Shown piece by piece: positions 58,901-64,000 of a stretch of DNA of 64,000 nt. The stretch spans positions 682,001-746,000 of the forward strand of contig CM050665.1 in NCBI GenBank assembly GCA_027574665.1, given 5' to 3'. Numbering within the stretch: the stretch's first letter is position 1; each line of letters begins with the position of its first letter. The position numbers and the translations under genes are program-made. Source of the DNA: Rhynochetos jubatus. Its lineage: Eukaryota > Chordata > Aves > Eurypygiformes > Rhynochetidae. The notes beneath the pieces are model-generated. The model ran no database searches. It saw only the letters and a program-made list of their open reading frames with translations, and was not told the DNA's origin.

Positions 58901-59705
58901 GCAATCCCAAATATCCCTGGACCTCGGGGCTTTCTCACTCTCCAGGCGGGAGCCCTAACCCTAATAATGGCAGGTCGCGGTTTACGGCCCCTCCCCCCCT
59001 GCGTTCTGGCTATGACAGCTGCGGTAGGAGCAATGTCAGTGCAGTGTCGTGCTGCTCTAGGAAGGCCGTTGCAATCCCAATTATCCCTGGACCTGGGGGC
59101 TTTCTCGTTCTCCAGATGCTAACCCTAGCCCTAACCCTAATAACGGCAGTGCGCCGTTTCCGGCCACGCCCCCTCTGTGTTCTGGCTATGACAGCTGCAG
59201 TAGGAGCAAAGTCATTACAGTGTCGTGCAGCTCTTGGAAGGCCTTTGCAATCCAAACTATCCCTGGACCTCGGGGCTTTCCCGTTCTCCAGGCGCTAACC
59301 CTAACCCTAAGTATGGCAGCGCGCAGTTTTCAGCCACCCACCCCCTGCGTTCTGGCTATGACAGCTGCAGTAGGAGCCATGTCAGTGCATTGTCGTGCTG
59401 CTCTTGGCAGGCCTTTGCAATCCCAACTATCCCTGGACCTGGGGGCTTTCTCATTCTCCAGACCCTAACCCTAGCCCTAACCCTAAGAATGGCAGGTCAC
59501 TGTTTCCGGCCAGGCCCCCCCTGCGATCTGGCTATGACAGCTGCAGTAGGAGCAATGTCAGTGCAGTGTCGTGCAGCTATTGGCAGGCCTTTGCAATCCC
59601 TATTATCCCTGGACCTGGGGGCTTTCTCCTTCTCCAGACGCTAACCCTAGCCCTAATATTGGCAGGTTGCGGTTTCCGGCCTCGCCCCCCCGCATTCTGG
59701 CCATG
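58900..59705. repeat. Degenerate right edge of the satellite array
   Basis: The last four or five units are the most divergent in the array. Examples are CTCCAGGCGGGAGCCC with a shortened telomeric block near 58,944, GGCCCCTCCCC near 58,986, AGTGCGCCGTTTCC near 59,148, AAAGTCATTACAG near 59,208 and GACCCTAACCC near 59,461. The final unit starts near 59,641, has lost a telomeric hexamer (CCCTAGCCCTAATATTGG), and stops inside CTGGCCATGA. Divergent units at an array edge are the usual pattern where homogenising exchange is least effective. Confidence 0.9.
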
Positions 59706-59760
59706 AATTTTGTGGATCGTTTGCCTTGTACGTGACCTCCATTCTTTTGCGTGCTCTCAC
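59706..59760. other. Array-to-flank junction
   Basis: The satellite stops after CTGGCCATGA and sequence unlike any unit begins (ATTTTGTGGATCG). This 55-bp stretch is not present in the second flank copy near 61.85 kb. I see no target-site duplication or terminal repeat that would show how the junction formed. Confidence 0.85.
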
Positions 59761-60683
59761 TCAGATCTCTTCTGTGCTGGGGCTTCGGATTCCCACTCCT
59801 TTCTACTCTCCGCAGAAGAGAAACCCACGTGCAGCTGGTCCACCGCAGGCCCCACACTAGAGCAACACTTTATGCCTAAGGAATTGGGGACAGGAGCACA
59901 GCCTGTCGAGTTTGGGCTTTGAACTCTTGCTGCCCCCAAGTTTTGCACAAAGTCCCTTCACTCTATTCCCATCTGGCCCACAGTCAGATCACACCATTCC
60001 CCAGCAGGTTCCAACTCTCCATCCATCAGCACAGCAACTCCAGCAAAGGGTTAACACAGTTCCCGGCACACAGCTGCACGCACACACTCCCCCCACCAGA
60101 GACAGAAATGGCTGTGGAGATACACATCTTGCTAGGAAGGTACCTGGTAGGAAGCTTCAAATGTCCCTGGAGCCCGGTGCAAGCCTTCCTGTTGCATGTC
60201 AGCATGTCTCTCAACAGGAGCAGAGCTGAGCCTCCAGGAGGCTTTTCAGCCCAGGCAGTGTCAACCGCTCTCTCCTTCCCCACACTGGGGGGTGTGGAGC
60301 TCTGAGTGCCATCCCACTCTGAGGGAGATGCTGGGTGCAGCCCCTGCAGACCAGGAGAAAGCAAGGGTCAGCCATGGAGCCTCCCTCTATTTAGAGAGTC
60401 ACGAGATAATTGACTTCAGGCCTAAGCAATCTCCCAGCCTGGCCTTAATTGGGACAGGCTCTTGTTGGCATTCCCAACTGGTGCTGATCTCCCCAGACTG
60501 CCATAAGGGTCAGGGCTGGCAGGGCATGTCTTAGTTCCCTCTCATCCCTAACTGTAATGAGGAAATGTCATGAGGCCCACTGAATTGGGCCTGAATTTCA
60601 TAGGGACTTGGGTCTGAATTTCACCAGGATTTGGGTGAGAATTTCTCATGCACTTGGGTCTGAATTTCGCCTGGATTCTGGCC
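59761..60683. repeat. Non-satellite segment, copy 1 of a flank duplication
   Basis: About 920 bp of ordinary-looking sequence begins TCAGATCTCTTCTG and runs into the first minisatellite units. It is repeated at 61,852-62,769. Overlapping open frames (59,912-60,229, 59,919-60,305, and one on the minus strand at 60,026-60,364) survive in both copies, but the copies are too similar for this to argue for coding. There is no recognisable domain, and more than one frame is open. A TATTTA element occurs near 60,391. The segment could be part of a dispersed element such as an LTR, but I see no defining ends. Confidence 0.85.
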
Positions 60684-61438
60684 TGAATTTCCCCTGTAGT
60701 ACAGCCCGAATTGCTTCTAGACTTGGGCTCAAATATCTCATGGACTTGGGCTGGATTTAGGCTGGAATTTCAACTGGATTCTGGCCTGCATTTATAATGG
60801 ACTTGGGCTTGTTCTTCCTCGAGTTTCTCCTGGACTTGGGCCCAAATTTCTCTTCCACTTGGGCCTAAATTTCTCCTGGATATGGGCTGAACATGGACCA
60901 AAATTTCTCCTGAACTCAGGCCCAAATTTCTCCTGAATTTATGCTTGAACTTCTCCTTGTCTTAGGCCCAAATTTCACCTGCATTCAAGCCTGAATATAT
61001 CCTAGACTAGGGCCCGAATTTCTCCTTCACTTGGACTGTAATTTCTGCTGGAATTTCTTTTGGATAAATCACAAATTTCTCCTGGTCATGGGCCACAATT
61101 TCAGTCTGACTTGGGCTGGATTTAGGCAGGAATATCTATTGGACTTGAGCCTCAATGTCTCCTGTACCTGGGCCCTAATTTCTGCTGTACATGGGCTGGA
61201 TTGAGTCTGGAATTTCTCCTGGACTTGGGCTTGAATTTCTCCAAGACTTGGCCGGATTTTCTACTTGACTTGACATTGATTTAGGCTGGAATTGCTTCTG
61301 GACTTGGGCCCGAATTTCTCCTGGATTCTGGCCTGAATTTCTCCTGGACATGATGTCCAATTTGACCTGCGCTGGAGCCCCGGTTTCCCCTGGAAAAGAC
61401 CTCAAATTTGGCCTGCACTGGGGCCTGGATCCCTCTTG
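60584..61438 (+). repeat. Degenerate minisatellite, forward block 1
   Basis: The core is about 23 bp: GAATTTCTCC, then TGGACTTGGGC, then TG. A 34-bp form adds GATTTAGGCTG. Units are heavily mutated (TGGATTCTGGCC, TGAACTCAGGCCC, CTTCACTTGGAC), so the array is old or poorly homogenised. No gene is seen; open frames here simply translate the repeat. Confidence 0.9.
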
Positions 61439-61439
61439 C

Positions 61440-61517
61440 CTTAAGCCCCGCCCCACCCCACCCCCCCCTTGGTCCTTAAGCCCCCTGCCCCCCTCTCAGC
61501 TCTTAAGCCCCGCCCCC
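61440..61517. other. C-rich patch with three CTTAAG modules
   Basis: CTTAAG followed by a C-rich run occurs at 61,440, 61,475 and 61,502. The first and third contain CCCCGCCCC, a GC box of the type bound by SP-family factors. A CCCCACCCCACC stretch and a run of Cs lie between them. On the minus strand the boxes would point toward the satellite array. A promoter role is possible but not shown. Confidence 0.55.
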
Positions 61518-61845
61518 AGCCAAAATTAGGGCCAAATTCCATCCCAAATCAAGAAGTAAGTCCAGCCTAAAGAGCAGCCCAACTCCTTCAGAAATTCCAG
61601 CCTACGTGCAGCAGAAACTGCAGTCCAAATCCAGGAGATACGCCACCTGAACTCCAGGAGAAATTCCAGCCCCAAGTCCAGGAGAAATTTGGGACCAAGT
61701 CCAGGAGAAAATAGAGCCTAAATCCAGTCCAAGTGCAGGAGAAATTCAGGCCTAAAATGCAGCCCAAGTCCAGGAGAAATTCAAGCCCAAGAGCAACCAA
61801 AATCCAGCCCACGTCCATGAGAAATTCAAGAAGAGGGCCAAGATC
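61518..61845 (-). repeat. Inverted minisatellite block
   Basis: The same minisatellite is present in opposite orientation, reading AAGTCCAGGAGAAATTC on the + strand. Its reverse complement in 61,592-61,679 resembles 63,896-63,981 in more than the core: both have TTCAGGTGG, then GGATTTGGACTG, then GGCTGGAATTT. This piece therefore looks like an inverted copy of a specific stretch of the right-hand array. Confidence 0.85.
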
Positions 61846-61851
61846 TATCCC

Positions 61852-62769
61852 TCAGATCTCTCCTGCGCTGACGCCTCGGATTCCCATGCCTTTCTACACT
61901 CTGCGGAAGAGAAATCCACCTGCGGCTGGGTCCACCGCAGGCCCCACACTAGAGCAACACTTTATGCCTAAGGAATTGGGGACAGGAGCACAGCCTGTCG
62001 AGTTTGGGCTTTGAACTCTTGCTGCCCCCAAGTTTTGCACAAAGTCCCTTCACTCTATTCCCATCTGGCCCACAGTCAGATCACACCATTCCCCAGCAGG
62101 TTCCAACTCTCCATCCATCAGCACAGCAACTCCAGCAAAGGGTTAACACAGTTCCCGGCACACAGCTGCACGCACACACTCCCCCCACCAGAGACAGAAA
62201 TGGCTGTGGAGATACACATCTTGCTAGGAAGGTACCTGGTAGGAAGCTTCAAATGTCCCTGGAGCCCGGTGCAAGCCTTCCTTGCAAGCATGTCTCTCAA
62301 CAGGAGCAGAGCTGAGCCTCCAGGAGGCTTTTCAGCCCAGGCAGTGTCAACCGCTCTCTCCTTCCCCACACTGGGGGGTGTGGAGCTCTGAGTGCTATCC
62401 CACTCTGAGGGAGATGCTGGGTGCAGCCCCTGCAGACCAGGAGAAAGCAAGGGTCAGCCATGGAGCCTCCCTCTATTTAGAGAGTCACGAGATAATTGAC
62501 TTCAGGCCTAAGCAATCTCCCAGCCTGGCCTTAATTGGGGCAGGCTCTTGTTGGCATTCCCAACTGGTGCTGATCTCTCCAAACTGCCATAAGGTTCAGG
62601 GCTGGCAGGGGATGTCTTAGTTCCCTCTCATCCCTAACTGTAATGAGGAAATGTCATGAGGCCCACTGAATTGGGCCTGAATTTCATAAGGACTTGGGTC
62701 TGAATTTCACCAGGATTTGGGCGAGAATTTCTCATGCACTTGGGTCTGAATTTCACCTGGATTCTGGCC
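61852..62769. repeat. Non-satellite segment, copy 2 of a flank duplication
   Basis: It aligns with 59,761-60,683 in the same orientation, at an offset of 2,091-2,092 bp falling to 2,086 bp after a 6-bp deletion near 62,281 (CTTGCAAGC where copy 1 has CTGTTGCATGTCAGC). Divergence is greatest in the first 80 bp (for example TCTCCTGCGCTGACGCC against TCTTCTGTGCTGGGGC) and low afterwards. The copy runs on through the first minisatellite units, so the duplicated piece included the segment and the start of its minisatellite. Confidence 0.92.
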
Positions 62770-64000
62770 CAAATTTCTCCTCAACGTGCCCTCCAATTTC
62801 TCTTGAACTCTGGCCAAAATCTCTCCTGCACTGGGACCTTCAATTTCTCCTAGATTCTCTGAAATTTCTCCTGCACGTGACTTCCAATTTCTTTTGCGCC
62901 GAGTCCCAGATTTGACCTGCGCTTGAGCCCAGGTTTCCCCTTGAAGTGACCTCGAATTTGGCCTGCACTTGGGCTGGAATTAGGCTGGAATTTCTGTTGG
63001 TCTTGGGTCCGAAATTCTCCTGGACTTGAGCTGGATTTAGGCTGGAATTTCTCATGCATTTAGGCCTGACTTACTCCTGGACCTGGGCCTAAGTTTCTCC
63101 TGTACTTGTGCTGGATTAGGGCCCAGGTTTCTCCTTAATTCAGGCACAAATTTCTGCTGAACTTGGGCTGGAATTTCTGCTGATCTTGGGCTTTAGTTTA
63201 GGCTGGGATTTCTATTGGACTTGGGCCTGAAATTCTCATGGATGTGGGCTGGATTTAGGCTTTAATTTCGCCTGGAATTTCATTTGGATTTATGACAGAC
63301 TGGGACTCGGTTCTTGCTAGACTTTCTCCTGGATTTGGTCCCCAATTTCTCCTGGACTTGGGCCCACGTTTCTGCTGGATGTGGGCTGCATGTTAGTCTG
63401 GAATTTCACTTGGATTTGGGCATGAATTTCTCCTGGACTTGGGCTGCATTTTGGTCTGGAATTTCTGCTGCACTTGGGCTGGAGTTGGGCTGCAGTTTAG
63501 GCTGGAATTACTCCTGGATTTAGGCCTGAATTTCTCTTGGCCTTGGGCTTGAATTTCTCCTGGACGTGGACTGGATGTTGGCTGCTCTTGGGCTGGAATT
63601 TCTCCTGGACTTGGGCTGGATTTAGGCATGAATATCATCTGCACTTGGCCTGGAATTTCTACTGGATTTGTCCTGGAATTTCTCTTGGACTTGGGCTGCA
63701 TTTTAGGCTGGAATTTCTCCTGGACTTGGACCTGAATTACTCCTGCACGTGGGCTGGAATTTCTATTGGGCTTGGGGCTGAATTTCTCCTGGACAGAGGC
63801 TGCATTTATGCTAGAATTATTCCTGGACTGAGGCCTGAATTACTCTTGGGCCTCTTCTGGAATTTCTCCTGAACTTAGACTGGATTTTGGCTGTTCTTGG
63901 GCTGGAATTTCTCCTGGAATTCAGGTGGAATATCTTTTGGATTTGGACTGGAATTTATGCTTCACTTGGGCTGGAATTTACCCTGGACTTGGGCCTCATT
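62675..64000 (+). repeat. Degenerate minisatellite, forward block 2
   Basis: The 23-bp core and 34-bp long form continue to the right end of the window. The stretch 63,520-63,760 is closest to the core, with several GGAATTTCTCCTGGACTTGG units. The first roughly 95 bp belong to the flank duplication; afterwards the sequence differs from block 1. Open frames such as 63,537-63,872 read the repeat as SWTWAG-like peptides and are not supported as genes. Confidence 0.9.

Larger units (their letters stand above)
1..59705. repeat. Giant 176-bp satellite array with embedded telomere motif
   Basis: About 340 head-to-tail units with the same orientation fill this stretch; the array is open at the left edge and ends abruptly on the right. 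Counting from CTAACCCTAG as base 1, bases 1-22 are telomeric hexamers with one CCCTAG variant; bases 45-53 are GCCACGCCC running into a seven-C tract; bases 74-79 are the E-box CAGCTG; the unit ends in CTCCAGACG. By hand count the consensus is 60 percent GC with ten CpGs (observed/expected about 0.64). Most units are 176 bp; 175, 177, 170 and 187-bp classes also occur. The C-rich telomere strand is the + strand, so a chromosome end would lie to the left. This is seen directly; the subtelomeric location is inferred. No promoter, splice structure or protein family is visible in any frame. Confidence 0.98.

Noticed and set aside
83-59644. Hundreds of overlapping open frames of 60 to 613 codons on both strands of the array
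   Set aside because: All translate the same repeat in rotating frames; 141-codon forms recur every 176 bp. There is no protein family, no start context and no gene structure, and stops appear exactly where unit length dictates.
1-59705. CRISPR array
   Set aside because: The whole 176-bp unit is repeated, with no short repeat and unique spacers. The sequence is CpG-rich with vertebrate-type telomere motifs.
1-59705. Centromeric satellite with a CENP-B box
   Set aside because: The unit length is close to alpha satellite (171 bp), but I could not find a 17-bp CENP-B box; the TTTCTCGTTCTCC stretch lacks the needed spacing. The telomeric blocks favour a subtelomeric site.
1-59705. CTCF site in each unit
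   Set aside because: The reverse strand has CGCA, seven Gs and CGTGG, which looks like part of a CTCF motif, but the G-run is too long and the flanking bases do not fit. A matrix scan would be needed.
1-59705. Pure terminal telomere repeat tract
   Set aside because: There are never more than about four hexamers in a row, always followed by the unit body. The true telomere, if present, is outside the window.
59912-60305. Small protein gene in the flank segment, kept in both copies
   Set aside because: Two overlapping frames on the + strand and one on the minus strand are all open in both copies, as expected for a recent duplication. No domain or signal is visible, and the 6-bp indel alone does not show selection.
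62694-63872. Open frames in the minisatellite coding tryptophan-rich SWTWAG-like repeats
   Set aside because: They follow from the 23-bp repeat and are interrupted by mutated units; other frames and the minus strand are open as well.
59706-64000. Transposable element ends, tRNA or rRNA genes
   Set aside because: I found no terminal inverted or long terminal repeats, no target-site duplication, no poly(A)-tailed element and no cloverleaf or rRNA-like stretch. The flank segment may still belong to an element I do not recognise.

Overview
The window is eukaryotic, non-coding, repeat DNA. I find no gene that I can support. From position 1 to about 59,705 it is one head-to-tail satellite array with a repeat unit of about 176 bp (roughly 340 units). 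The array is open at the left edge of the window. Every ordinary unit starts with about 22 bp of vertebrate-type telomere sequence (CCCTAA, CCCTAG, CCCTAA, then a partial CCCTAA), followed by about 154 bp of CpG-rich unique sequence. The C-rich telomere strand is the + strand. If the array is subtelomeric in the usual orientation, the chromosome end lies to the left of position 1 and the chromosome interior to the right. The TTAGGG-type motif, CpG content and GC boxes fit a vertebrate subtelomere. I cannot name the species; a reptile-like or mammal-like genome is only a guess.

Layout. Positions 1-8,100: 175/176-bp units with several 3-unit and 12-unit higher-order duplications. Positions 8,100-34,900: the most homogeneous part, many units nearly identical to consensus, with multi-unit blocks re-used at offsets of about 0.9, 1.9, 2.3, 4.0 and 7.2 kb. 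Positions 34,900-46,300: a domain rich in 177-bp units and in GTTGCGG and GGGGGC variants, containing a near-perfect 3,000-bp (17-unit) tandem duplication and a third partial copy. Positions 46,300-58,900: a more divergent domain with 187-bp units (11-bp internal duplication), 170-bp units (one telomeric hexamer missing) and large duplicated blocks. Positions 58,900-59,705: the worn array edge, where units are most divergent and the last one is cut off.

To the right, positions 59,706-64,000 hold a flank with no recognised gene. A roughly 920-bp single-copy-like segment (59,761-60,683) is repeated at 61,852-62,769. Each copy runs into a degenerate AT-richer minisatellite with a core of about 23 bp and a long form of 34 bp. 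Between the copies lies a C-rich patch with three CTTAAG/C-run modules, two carrying GC boxes, and a stretch of the same minisatellite in inverted orientation.

The many long open frames in the array (up to 613 codons) are products of the repeat: 176 bp is 58 codons plus 2, so frames rotate from unit to unit, and 177-bp units keep one frame open. They are not annotated as genes. The main biological interest is that the array is a very long interspersed platform of telomeric motifs: two TRF-type Myb sites per unit by sequence, next to a CpG-rich SP/KLF-like motif. This arrangement could matter for subtelomeric chromatin, TERRA-like transcription or recombination-based telomere maintenance. Those roles are inference.
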